Source: an uncultured Rhodopila sp.
Lineage (GTDB): Bacteria; Pseudomonadota; Alphaproteobacteria; Acetobacterales; Acetobacteraceae
Length of the DNA stretch: 50,598 bases
Direction: 5' to 3'
Assembly (NCBI RefSeq): GCF_903915725.1
Contig: NZ_CAIWTY010000014.1
Location: 1-50,598, forward strand
Under the pieces are notes generated by a model. The model ran no database searches. It was not told the origin of the DNA and saw only the letters and a list, made by a program, of their open reading frames with translations. Position numbers and translations under genes: made by a program. How positions within the stretch are numbered: the stretch's first letter is position 1; every line of letters starts with the position of its first letter. Of the stretch, positions 8,322 through 16,665 are shown in pieces.

Positions 8322-9262
8322 TGGCTTGTCTTGCCGCCGATCTGCTTCGGGGCGACGGGCGGGCGGCTCGGCTTAAGGATAACGCCTTGGTCGACGACTT
8401 CTATTTTTGCCTCTGGATAAACCGCTGTTGCCATTGCGAGAACCTTCACGAAGTCCGGCTTGAAGTGGTGCAAATGCTTATATGCAGGGCCATGCTGTGC
8501 CTTTAGCGCCGCCCATGTGACAGTACGAGGCGCATTAAGTGACCGAAGCCGATAAGCCAGCCAGATGTAGGCGTCCAGCGCTGCCGAGTTGTTCGCCAAG
8601 GCTCGGATTGCGGACTCTTCGAGTGGGATTGGATGCTGTTTCAGTGCCTCAAAAAACTGCTCGCTAAGCTTTGCGGACTCCAGCGATAGCCGACCCTGGC
8701 GTCCGCTCTGTGGCGTGTCGAGGAATATTGCCCGGTCGACAATGCTCTGATTGACAAGTCCGGTGCGGCCGTTGCCCGCGATGTGAAACGTGAGACGGCA
8801 TCTACTCAGTAGTTCCGCTTGCTCGCGAACCGCTCTTCCGGTGTTGCCGCCCCAAGATACCCCGATACGACCCATCCAGTCACGCCAGGAATTGCCGAGC
8901 TCAACCTCGCGACTATTCGTACGGAGCGCTTGCGTCTGTAGATAAATCAAAATCAGCCGAGGATAGGCTCCGAACGGCACGCCGGCTAGCACCATCGGTC
9001 CTTCCCCGTCCTTGCCGGTTGGTCGGCGGCCTGGTTCCACCAGTAGCCGCATATTTCCTGAGACCACCTCCCAAGGTTGATCCATCGGGATGCGACGATG
9101 CGGCAAGGCACATTGTGCCCAACCTGCGTAGGCAAAGGAAAGCGCGTTGTCTTCGTCGGCCATGTAAAACGCCGCAGCTTCCAGAACGTCTCTGGGCGCG
9201 ACGTTCTGTTCGACCGCAGCTCGCTTTCCGAGCGTCTCCAATAGATCGTGAACCTCTCCCAT
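8315..9262 (-). CDS. repA: plasmid replication initiator, RepA (RPA/RepA_C family)
   Basis: A 315-residue protein with the style of the alphaproteobacterial RepA/RPA initiators: an N-terminal half with GVPFGAYPRLILIYLQTQA (about 116-134) and a middle segment on strain-specific residues, then LDAYIWLAYRLRS and a winged-helix-like end (PAYKHLHHFKPDFVKVLA). These proteins bind iterons and open the origin. The assignment is strongly supported by the cluster of direct repeats directly upstream of its start. ATG at 9262 has GGGGGA a few bases before it. The last codon overlaps an iteron-like sequence. Confidence 0.87.
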   Translation of the reverse strand: MGEVHDLLETLGKRAAVEQNVAPRDVLEAAAFYMADEDNALSFAYAGWAQCALPHRRIPMDQPWEVVSGNMRLLVEPGRRPTGKDGEGPMVLAGVPFGAYPRLILIYLQTQALRTNSREVELGNSWRDWMGRIGVSWGGNTGRAVREQAELLSRCRLTFHIAGNGRTGLVNQSIVDRAIFLDTPQSGRQGRLSLESAKLSEQFFEALKQHPIPLEESAIRALANNSAALDAYIWLAYRLRSLNAPRTVTWAALKAQHGPAYKHLHHFKPDFVKVLAMATAVYPEAKIEVVDQGVILKPSRPPVAPKQIGGKTSHR

Positions 9263-9319
9263 CGGTCCCCCAACACCTCTCGTGAGCTATGCTTGCTTGA
9301 AATCGTCCACCGTGTCGCT

Positions 9320-9827
9320 GGGGATTCTGCCGATGAGGCTATTAGGAAGATATTTGAAAAAGCTACTATTAGCTTGTTCGGTAGAATCCCCAGGATAACT
9401 AATGAAAAATGGCGGATTTCCGTGGATGGGTATCGCCAGACTCCCCACCCCTCTCGGCAAAATCCCCGGTCGGCGTGTGGATAGAAGTTCGAGCGACTCG
9501 GCTGCCCCCCGCTCCGGCGTATCGGCAGAATCCCCGATGGTCGAATCGGCGACTCCGGCCGATGCCGGAACCCGTGTTCAGCCTTCGCGGTGCCTTATCG
9601 GCAGAGTCCCCGCATGCAGATTTGGCCGATGCCGCCCCGTGGGCTTCAGAGGTCTATCGGTAGAGTCCCCAGTCCGAGTGGCGCCCGAGCCGTATCCTCG
9701 GTAGAATCCCCGGTGTCGGACAGAGGCTCAGGCCCATGGCCTAGATGCGCCGCGTTATCGGGAGAATCCTCGGCCAGAACACGAGTCGCGAGCCTCACGT
9801 AAGCGGGATCTCATCGGTAGAATCCCC
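9320..9827. repeat. iteron array and putative origin of replication (oriV)
   Basis: A 14-bp repeat, consensus TCGGYAGANTCCCC, occurs on the plus strand at 9378, 9433, 9454, 9522, 9598, 9657, 9698, 9758 and 9814 (start positions), and once inverted at 9320-9333. A degenerate copy may lie at 9546-9558. Centre spacing is mostly 41-76 bp with one pair 21 bp apart, so they are not on a strict helical phase. An AT-rich stretch at about 9338-9377, between the inverted copy and the first direct copy, is the likely unwinding element. Nearly every copy contains GANTC, the CcrM methylation site; 13 GANTC sites lie between 9323 and 9824. Position next to repA makes an iteron-controlled origin the natural reading. 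Confidence 0.85.
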
Positions 9828-10044
9828 ACGCCGGGCGACCCGGAGGTGGTGGCTTTCGTTCCATTCGAAAGGCGTTGATTGCGCCGCAATACGCGACGCC
9901 CAGTCCTACGGCGAATGACAACGATCCGCGCAGGACCAACCAATCTCTTCGTTCGCGAGCTCTAAATTCGGCGCGGTGTGGCACTCCTGGAGCTGACGAA
10001 AGCTGAAGTGCGCCGAGCCAACTACCGAGGATTGCGGCCGCCAA
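9811..10044 (-). CDS. small membrane-like ORF coupled to parB
   Basis: A 77-residue frame begins with TTG two bases after the parB stop, and AAAGGA at the end of parB is well placed as its ribosome binding site. The protein has two short hydrophobic stretches (AAAILGSWLGALQL and LSFAVGLGVAYCGA) separated by a charged RAEFRARERRDW segment. Its end runs up to the last iteron. I do not recognise a family. It could be a genuine third gene of the partition operon or a chance frame; the coupling is the main support. Confidence 0.4.
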   Translation of the reverse strand: MAAAILGSWLGALQLSSAPGVPHRAEFRARERRDWLVLRGSLSFAVGLGVAYCGAINAFRMERKPPPPGRPAWGFYR

Positions 10045-10046
10045 AA

Positions 10047-11195
10047 TTATCCTTTCTTCGAGGACTTCGCTTGCGCGACGTCGTCAATCGTATCGTCCGG
10101 ACGAGCGATCGGTTTGGCCAGCCGCTCGGCGAGTTGCTGGACTTCACTATCCGGGATCGATGTTGCGAACCGAAAGACCCATTGGCCGCCGTTGCGCGTT
10201 AGTGTCCCTATCCGGCGGCCTCGATCCACGATATGCCGACGTTCGGGTATTGGGTGGCGGCTTCCTGCGCGTTCTTCCCCTCTTCCCTCCGCAGCGCGCA
10301 TTAGCACGTCGATCTGCGCAACGGGATCCTCTATCGAACCGTCTTGGTTGGCCGACTGCCGATGAGCATCGAGAGCCTCGATTATCCGCTGAAGGGCTTC
10401 GGCGTCGTTTTCGATTTTTTCCATGATGCGGCGCGCGGGAACCACTGCTAGGCGTCGCGGTTCAATTAACCGATCAAGGATTTCGTCTGGGAATCTTGCT
10501 AGGCGGAGATAGAGACTGAAGGTCGAGGGATCTATACCAAATTGGCTGGCTATTTCTTTTGCAGCGATCTGGAGTTGGCGTTGGACGTCAGAGAACCAGC
10601 GGGCGCGCTCAAGTGCGGATACGTCTGCGCGACGCTCGTTCTCGGAGAACTGGATGCGAAGCATCGCCTGGTCATCTAGTTGCCGTACGCGTGCGAGGAC
10701 GGATCGCTTTAGCCGCCGGCATGCTTCGAGACGGCGCCTGCCGGCGGCAACCTCGAAGCTGCCGTCACTCGTCCTTCGCACAGTTATCGCGTCGTTCTGT
10801 CCATTTTTCTCAATGTCGGCAAGGAGTTCTTCGAACTCCTTGCCGACTGTGCCGCCACGAAGGCGGTCGCGGGGCAGACGATCTGTAATCGCGTCTACCT
10901 GGAGAAAGACAAATTCGTCACCCTCTTCCGTGATCCTTTCACTGAGTGCGCGGGCTCGTTCGAGCTCCGCGACGAGTCCATGATTTGTGGAACTTGTCTG
11001 TGCCAGCTCGTTCTCGAGTCGGCTGATGCGGTCCCGCATGGTCTCTACCATCGAACCCAGTGCGAGCGCGGGTCTATGGACGCCTGCGCCGATCTGCGTG
11101 GCTGGTGCCTCCGCAACAGTGTGCTCGGCTGCTTCAACAGTGCCTGCCTCTATCGCTTGTTTCAGCGCGCCAAAACGGGACGGGGGTTTGGTCAT
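10047..11195 (-). CDS. parB: plasmid partition protein ParB (centromere-binding)
   Basis: A 382-residue ParB/RepB/Spo0J-family protein. The nuclease-like CTP-binding domain lies in the first half, with AAGRRRLEACRRL (the ParB box G-x-R-R pattern, about residues 153-165) and ENERRADVSALERARWF (box II, about 188-204). A helix-turn-helix follows (AAKEIASQFGIDPSTFSLYL). It binds parS and loads onto flanking DNA, and stimulates ParA. Its ATG overlaps the stop of parA by 4 bp. The C-terminal domain presumably dimerises. Confidence 0.92.
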   Translation of the reverse strand: MTKPPSRFGALKQAIEAGTVEAAEHTVAEAPATQIGAGVHRPALALGSMVETMRDRISRLENELAQTSSTNHGLVAELERARALSERITEEGDEFVFLQVDAITDRLPRDRLRGGTVGKEFEELLADIEKNGQNDAITVRRTSDGSFEVAAGRRRLEACRRLKRSVLARVRQLDDQAMLRIQFSENERRADVSALERARWFSDVQRQLQIAAKEIASQFGIDPSTFSLYLRLARFPDEILDRLIEPRRLAVVPARRIMEKIENDAEALQRIIEALDAHRQSANQDGSIEDPVAQIDVLMRAAEGRGEERAGSRHPIPERRHIVDRGRRIGTLTRNGGQWVFRFATSIPDSEVQQLAERLAKPIARPDDTIDDVAQAKSSKKG

Positions 11196-12412
11196 GCACT
11201 AACCTCTCGGCTGCTAGAGGGCTCATTCGGTTCCCGGCCCCATCCTTTGCGTATTTCTCTTTCGATCGCCCGATTAACCGCGTTGGCGCTTGCCATAACG
11301 CGATTGTAAGCCGCTCGATCGGTTGTCGGTTCATACTCGTAGAGGGTCTCCTTACCGAAACCCGCGGTCCCCATGATTCGTGAGTGCAGAAATTCTCCAG
11401 GTAACACGGCATCCCCGAATCGCTCACGAAGGAGGTCGACCAGTGCTTCCTGACTACGGTCTGTCGGATCGTAAGCGGTGATCATCACCCTGGTAAACCG
11501 GGTGCCGAGGTCATGACCGAATGCGCCACGGAAGTCATCGACATAGGTGGCAAGATGGCCAAAGAACTCGCCAGTTGAGGCTAGGTCAGTCATGGTTGCA
11601 CGGGACGGCACGATCAGACCGGTTGCGGCATGAAGTGCGATTGTCATAAGCATATTGACGTCGGGTCGCGTGTCGACGACGGCCACGTCATATTCATCAC
11701 CAGTTGCCTTCAGAAATTCCTTGAGTTCATCGAAATACAACACGCTTTCAACCCGGCCGTTCACCGACCGTCTTGCCAGCGAATCTTCAGCTTGCGTGAG
11801 GATTGCCCCTGCCGGGACGATATGGATTGATGGCCAATAGGTCCGCTGGCAGAGTGACGATGCCGGTAATTTTCGCTCCATCTCCCGCGCGGCCGTCCAG
11901 GCGGTAAAGCTGTTGTCGAGACCTACTTCGGTTGACGGATCCATGCCGAACTGAGCGGTCGCGCTGCCTTGACTGTCGAGGTCGATCAGGAGAACGCGAT
12001 ATCCTTCCCTAGCCATGTATTGAGCAAAATGGACACTACTGGTGGTTTTCGCTGAGCCGCCCTTAAAGTTGGAAAAGACGATCGTGGCCAATTCCTCGCC
12101 GCGATTTATCCGCCGACCCGGAAGAAGGCGCAGGTCACCCGAATTCCCGGCCAACGATTTGCGGAGAATGAGGATATCATTTAATGTATGACGGGTGCGG
12201 GCGACCCCGTTTCGCTCTTCGGCGGCTCGGGCATGAGACGTTATGACGCTGGACTTTATGCCCAGCAAAGCAGCCACTTCCTGCGTGGAAAAAGTCCGAA
12301 GCCGCTTTCGCTTATCGGGCGCATTCTCCGTCTCGATGGCCACCCTTTGTGCGGACCTCAATACATCCGCAATCCGGCGATACATACCGACGCCGTCCCC
12401 ATCGTGGTCCAT
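11192..12412 (-). CDS. parA: plasmid partition ATPase ParA
   Basis: A 406-residue ParA-type ATPase. The deviant Walker A KGGSAKTT is at residues 117-124, followed by VLLIDLDSQGSATAQFG (switch/A' region) and VAVVDTRPD (Walker B). About 110 residues precede the ATPase, with a helix-turn-helix-like segment FSTQEVAALLGIKSSVITSH at 41-60, as in type Ia ParA proteins that also repress their own operon. The ATG at 12412 has GAGGGA before it; a second ATG at 12385 is possible. The palindromes 110-220 bp upstream are the likely operator or parS sites. Confidence 0.93.
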   Translation of the reverse strand: MDHDGDGVGMYRRIADVLRSAQRVAIETENAPDKRKRLRTFSTQEVAALLGIKSSVITSHARAAEERNGVARTRHTLNDILILRKSLAGNSGDLRLLPGRRINRGEELATIVFSNFKGGSAKTTSSVHFAQYMAREGYRVLLIDLDSQGSATAQFGMDPSTEVGLDNSFTAWTAAREMERKLPASSLCQRTYWPSIHIVPAGAILTQAEDSLARRSVNGRVESVLYFDELKEFLKATGDEYDVAVVDTRPDVNMLMTIALHAATGLIVPSRATMTDLASTGEFFGHLATYVDDFRGAFGHDLGTRFTRVMITAYDPTDRSQEALVDLLRERFGDAVLPGEFLHSRIMGTAGFGKETLYEYEPTTDRAAYNRVMASANAVNRAIEREIRKGWGREPNEPSSSREVSA

Positions 12413-12523
12413 CGGTCCCTCATACTATGCGTTTTGGGTTTAAGGCATTCTTGCGCGGAATTCGCCCGCGCTCGATCATGATAGTAAGGATACGCCGGGA
12501 AGGAAAGAGGATTCTGTCCAAAG

Positions 12524-12630
12524 TTGGATGCATCCAAGTCGCCCATCCGAAGCCGTGTCGCCAAAGCAAACAAACGACGACATACACAAAAACAGGACAC
12601 CACCCAACTTGGATGCATCCAAGTTGGGTG
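12524..12630. promoter_or_regulatory. two palindromic parS-like / operator sites upstream of parA
   Basis: The perfect 14-bp palindrome TTGGATGCATCCAA occurs at 12524-12537 and again at 12609-12622, 85 bp apart. The second copy is embedded in a perfect 30-bp palindrome, 12601-12630, whose arms read CACCCAACTTGGATG and its complement. parS sites are typically short perfect palindromes placed near parAB, so these are the best centromere candidates in the window. They could equally be the ParA autoregulatory operator. Confidence 0.7.
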
Positions 12631-12639
12631 CTTCCCGCC

Positions 12640-13593
12640 GTGCGAAGCGGCCACGGCGCTGATCGATCCATTTCCCAAGGTTGGTCTAAGCAGGAAGCTG
12701 CGAATATGCCTACCCCCTGCTCCAGCCCCTTTGCCAGGGGTTTTGATCCCCGATATACTCATGTCTTCGAAATGCGCTGCGAGTCCGATCCAGTTGACCG
12801 AGTACGATTATAGGTGCTGTGGGGATGGTTGCCATGAGGGCCTTGATCGTATCGCTTCCCAGATTCGATCCGGGATTTGGTCAATAAGCGATTCTCCCCT
12901 TAGATTCGCCTCGACGGAACCCAGGTGATCGCATAATCTGTTTGGCGCGCCTGCGAACGGCGACGACCCACGCGACAACAGAATGCTGTCCGGCATGATC
13001 ATCTCTGCAGCCCGTAATGGCAGTCGTCGCCAGGCATCGCGTTCGCGGCGGGGGCCTCCGAAACAGGGTGGTCCCTGGCACGTCGGCCAGAACACCATCA
13101 TCCGACAGGTTCGTCCACGGCAGCGGTTTATGCCGAGTGCCGGCTGGATCCCTACCGGCGTGTTGCATGCGGGCCAGACTATCGCGGATTTCACCTAGTG
13201 AGGACAAGATTGGGAGCGGTTCTGGCCGCACGTTGGGGCGGTATGCCCAAAGTTGCGCGGTAAGGCTCCAGCGCGGAGGAGCATAGCAGGATGGTGTCGA
13301 CGATTACGGTCGAGCGGGCATGGTTCAAGCGACAACGTTTTTGAGACCGCGATCGATTGGCTGGTGCATTGGATCGGACGCCCGGCTGGCCGTATCACAG
13401 CCGGCAATATTCCGCACGCGGCGGTGCGACGATCGCCTTCGCAACCCGGCGAGAGTCAGCCTAGGCAAGATCGAAGATACGTTCGCCACGCCAGAAAGGT
13501 TGGAAACCGTGCCTCGGCAGTGACTAGCGGTCGCGCTCCGCAGTCGGGCATCGCCGGACGTGGAGATGGGCAGCCCAGGTGCGTGATCGCGGT
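12640..13593. other. long region with no recognisable gene
   Basis: Roughly 950 bp between the parS candidates and the recombinase pseudogene. Frames of 116-134 codons exist on the minus strand (for example 12881-13231), but they are rich in Arg, Pro and Cys, lack a ribosome binding site and match nothing I recognise. A short stem CCCCT/AGGGG followed by TTTT at 12726-12744 could be a weak terminator. The region may contain decayed mobile DNA. Confidence 0.4.
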
Positions 13594-14481
13594 TTACAGC
13601 ACGCCGTTGAGCGGATGTCCCTCGAACGGGTCGCCGAGTTCGAGATAGACGTCGAGCACGGCGTAGCTTTTGTGGCGGCCGAGTTGCTTGAGCCGGGTGG
13701 GATGGATGCCACGCTCCATGCCGGTGCTCAATGCACCGCGCTTGAGGCTGTGGCCGCCGAGGACCTCCGGATCGAAGCCGGCGGCTTTGGCGCGAGCCTG
13801 GACGATGCGGGCGACGGTGCCGGCATTGATCGCGGCATAGCCGACGCGGGGCAGGGGGGTATTTTGACCGGTGCGGCCGCGCGGCGGAGTCTAGATCCGC
13901 AGTGCACGGTCGCGCAGGCCAGCGAGATCGGTTCCGATGGGAGCGAGGATCTGGCGCAGGATCGCCACGGTGGCGGCGAGTTTGCGGGCCGGCGTGTCCC
14001 CGGTTTCGGCGGCATGCCTTGTGATCCCGGCCATGGTTTCGCCAACGGCGGCCTCCGCTGTGGGCACCGGGCAGCCGGCGGCGACGTGCAGATAGCGGAT
14101 GGCGGCGCGGCGCAGGGTCAGGGTGCTGACGCTGAGGCCGCGGCCACGCCCGGCGGCGAGGAAGGCGGCGGCGACGTCGGCGGCGCGTCCGGGCAGGCAG
14201 GGCAGGCCGAAGCGGTCGCACCAGGCGCGCACCCCGGCGCGGTAGGCGCGCCTGGTGTTGCCGGCATAGGCGCCGGCGGCGCTGCGCGCGGTGGCGAGGG
14301 TGCCGTCATGGTCCGGGATCAGCGCCGCGGCGTCGTCGTCGAACCAGTTGCGCACGGCCGCCGGCGGCCGGCCGAGCGGCACCGGCGGCAAACCGTCCGG
14401 CAGGGCAGTGGGCGCCGCCGCACCGGGCGGTGCGGCCGGCCGCAGGATCTCGCCATGCAGGGCATCCGGGGGGGTCGGCAT
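13594..14481 (-). pseudogene. tyrosine recombinase with internal deletion and in-frame TAG
   Basis: The N-terminal SAM-like domain reads from 14481 (AGNTRRAYRAGVRAWCDRFG about residue 70) to LAGLRDRALRI, where the frame stops at TAG (13891-13893). The same frame then continues without a gap into a normal C-terminal end: GHSLKRGALSTGMERG, LGRHKSYAVLDVYLE (with the His and the nucleophilic Tyr) and a TAA at 13594-13596. The central catalytic segment carrying the first active-site Arg, which should follow LRDRAL, is missing. So this is an internally deleted recombinase, once a phage-integrase/XerC-type enzyme, now inactive. Confidence 0.75.
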
Positions 14482-14599
14482 GCCGCAGCGTAGCCGGTTC
14501 CATTTATGCGCGACCAGACAGATTATCAGGCATACATGGAGGCGGCAGCCGCATTGTTCCGCGGTGCAACTTTTACCGCTGAACTCCCTGCCATCTCGG

Positions 14600-15502
14600 T
14601 CAGTCCAAGCGCTCGGCTTTGGCCAGCAGATGCTGAACCGATGAACGATGCCAGCGTGTGCCGCCGCGCAGCGTGCGCTCGCGCATGGCTTCCAGTTGCG
14701 TGGCGATCTGCTGCAACGTCCAATCGGGTGATGCGGTCTTGATGCCGGCGACCAGGCGGATCAGCCGGTCCGTGCCGCCCTGCAGCGGGGCGCGGTCCAG
14801 CAAGCTGGCCTCGACGATGCCTTCCGCAGCAAGCCGCCGCACCGTGCGGCGCAGCCGCTCCACCGTCCAGACCGAGCCCGGCCGCTGGTTCAGCACCCGT
14901 GCGACATCCCCCCAGGGCTGGGCCGGACGCATCCGCCGCACGATCGGCAGCCAGGTGTCGAGCTGCACCAGGACGCCATTGAGCCATGTGGCGTTGCGCT
15001 GCGCCTGGATTTTGCGGATGGCCGTCGGATCGCCTGCCCGCAGGCCGGGATTGCCGCCGACGCGGCCGCGTTTGCGGGCCGCCAGCAGGCCGGCCTTGGT
15101 GCGTTCGGCGATCAGCGCCCGCTCGAGCTGGGCCACCGCGCCCAGCACCTGGAGCGAGAACATCCCTTGTGGCGTCGTGGTGTCGATCGGATCGCGCAGG
15201 CTGCGGAAATACGCCCCCTTCGCCGCCAGTTGCTCGATCACCGCGAGCAGATGGCTGACCGAGCGCGCGAGCCGGTCGAGCCGGACCACGACGAGGGTCT
15301 CGCCGGCAGCGATGTCGCGCAGCAGGCGGGCCAGCACGGGGCGGGATCGATCGGCGCCGGAGGCGTGTTCCTCGTGCACCGTGGTGCAGCCGGCGGCGCG
15401 CAGTTCGTCGGTTTGCGGATCGGTACCCTGCTCGTCGGTGGAGACGCGGGCGTAGCCGATCAGGCGGCCGGCGGCGCCGGTTTTCCGGGTTTTGGGCGGC
15501 AT
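14600..15502 (-). CDS. serine recombinase (resolvase/invertase family)
   Basis: A 300-residue recombinase. The catalytic domain opens with RLIGYARVSTDEQ (nucleophile Ser21), then VVRLDRLARSVSHLL and QGMFSLQVLGAVAQLERAL, all standard resolvase landmarks. The C-terminal half is longer than in Tn3 resolvases and carries two HTH-like repeats, the last ending GGTRWHRSSVQHLLAKA. ATG at 15502 (MPPK) is preferred; an upstream in-frame ATG at 15553 lacks a ribosome binding site. A 12-bp palindrome just upstream may be a crossover or operator site. Likely roles are plasmid multimer resolution or transposon cointegrate resolution. A relic of a similar C-terminus lies near 20 kb. Confidence 0.88.
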   Translation of the reverse strand: MPPKTRKTGAAGRLIGYARVSTDEQGTDPQTDELRAAGCTTVHEEHASGADRSRPVLARLLRDIAAGETLVVVRLDRLARSVSHLLAVIEQLAAKGAYFRSLRDPIDTTTPQGMFSLQVLGAVAQLERALIAERTKAGLLAARKRGRVGGNPGLRAGDPTAIRKIQAQRNATWLNGVLVQLDTWLPIVRRMRPAQPWGDVARVLNQRPGSVWTVERLRRTVRRLAAEGIVEASLLDRAPLQGGTDRLIRLVAGIKTASPDWTLQQIATQLEAMRERTLRGGTRWHRSSVQHLLAKAERLD

Positions 15503-15553
15503 CGACGGACCATCCGTCGGGTTTCGGGCCGTTTGCACAAACGTAGAAGTCAT

Positions 15554-15909
15554 ATGTAAACGATCGTTTGATCGGGTGGCCGGTACCGGGTCCGCAACAG
15601 GCAGCCACTGCCCGGCCGTCGGCGCGGGGCAGGGGAGGGGACCAACCCGGCCGGCAGCGGCCGAAAATCCTCGCGTACCCAGGTGCCTTCGGCGCCGCCG
15701 ATAGCCCCGGCATTGACCGGAAATCGGCCTACTCCGCCGATTCCCGCATGATCCGGGGCCGCGGTTCGATGGGAATTGGCCATCCCGCGATCTGGGATAG
15801 TCTTCCCCGGGGCGCCACAGCGGTCCGGTGCGACCAGCGGCAGGCCTTAAATCCTTATCACGCCTTTCAAAGCCTTGCCATAATCGGCTAACGCGTTTAA
15901 AAAGTTCGT
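15554..15909. other. intergenic region without a supportable gene
   Basis: About 350 bp between the serine recombinase and the recombinase fragment. Apart from the small palindrome at its start I see no gene, repeat or terminator that can be supported. Confidence 0.4.
15558..15569. promoter_or_regulatory. 12-bp palindrome upstream of the serine recombinase
   Basis: AAACGATCGTTT is a perfect palindrome within ATATGTAAACGATCGTTTGATCG. It lies 55 bp upstream of the chosen start of the recombinase. Resolvases act at and repress from sites just upstream of their own gene, so this could be part of a res-like site. No second matching subsite was found nearby. Confidence 0.3.
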
Positions 15910-16045
15910 AGAATCGACGCGGAGGGTGGGCAATCAGAGAACCGCAGATCGCAGCAGACGCAGAATGGCGTCCACGCCGACAGATGGTCAGTCCGAAGAC
16001 GCAGCAGCTTCATGCGCTGGACCGGGCGGCATTCGCCCTTTGGCC
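15910..16045 (+). pseudogene. 5' fragment of a tyrosine-recombinase-like gene (degenerate duplicate)
   Basis: The bases from about 15910 to 16045 closely match those at about 16655-16830, the beginning of the recombinase-like gene downstream. In translation EPQIAADAEWRPRRQMVS aligns with EPQIAADAAAPRRRTVS, and LHALDRAAF with LYAVDWAAF. Similarity stops near 16045, so only the first 40-odd codons remain. It is a diverged partial copy, separated from the intact gene by the small membrane protein on the other strand. Confidence 0.65.
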
Positions 16046-16063
16046 GTCGGAGGGCATCGATGG

Positions 16064-16351
16064 TCAATCCTTGGTCGTGCCTATGACCTTGTCGACGATC
16101 CTGTAGACGGCCGGCGAATGCGCGAAGCTGGTTAGGAACCAGCAGGCGCCCATGACGGCAGGTCCGATGATGAAGGTCCTGAAGGGCATGTCTGTGGTCA
16201 GATACAGGAAGACAAAAAGGAGAGTGAAAGCGGCGATGATGGCATACCCGGCAAAGGCGAACGGGCTATCCCCGACCAAGTCGCCCTTGAACAACAGGCC
16301 GATCTCGGTGACTATCCTTAGCTCCTTGGCGGCCTTCACCAGGTTCTCCAA
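16064..16351 (-). CDS. small two-TM membrane protein
   Basis: A 95-residue protein with two hydrophobic segments, FAFAGYAIIAAFTLLFVFLY (about 31-50) and TFIIGPAVMGACWFLTSFA (about 59-77), flanked by charged ends. Start is TTG at 16351, with AAGGAG 8 nt upstream. The sequence has lower GC and ordinary codon use, unlike a chance antisense frame. I recognise no family. It lies between a recombinase fragment and the recombinase-like operon, so it may have been inserted there. Confidence 0.6.
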   Translation of the reverse strand: MENLVKAAKELRIVTEIGLLFKGDLVGDSPFAFAGYAIIAAFTLLFVFLYLTTDMPFRTFIIGPAVMGACWFLTSFAHSPAVYRIVDKVIGTTKD

Positions 16352-16665
16352 GTCGTCAGCTCCTTCTGTTGAAGTCAGGCGGCCAGCCTGCCTGTATGGC
16401 GCTATTGTAATTCGGCAGTCCGTCCGCTCTCCTTTTCTCTACGTAGTCGTCCGTCTCACGCCGTCCAGCGTCCGATCCGGGCAGGCGTGATAACGTGATA
16501 AAACGTGCGAAGACTTGAAAACATGGATGTCACCCGTGGTGGGGCTGAGGCGCGGCCTGTTCGAGCGGCCTTGCGGCAATCCAATTCGCAGCCACGCTGT
16601 TGCATCATTCTGAAGGCAACTCGCACGATTCATGGAACATAACAAAATTCGCCGAGTCGACGCGG

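Noticed and set aside
9320..9827. CRISPR array
   Set aside because: Repeats are only 14 bp, spacing is irregular, one copy is inverted and repA is adjacent, so these are iterons.
12726..12744. Rho-independent terminator CCCCT/AGGGG plus TTTT
   Set aside because: A five-bp stem with no gene ending nearby on that strand is too weak to list as a feature.
12881..13231. A 116-codon frame on the minus strand
   Set aside because: No ribosome binding site, no recognisable motif, overlapping frames on both strands of similar length.
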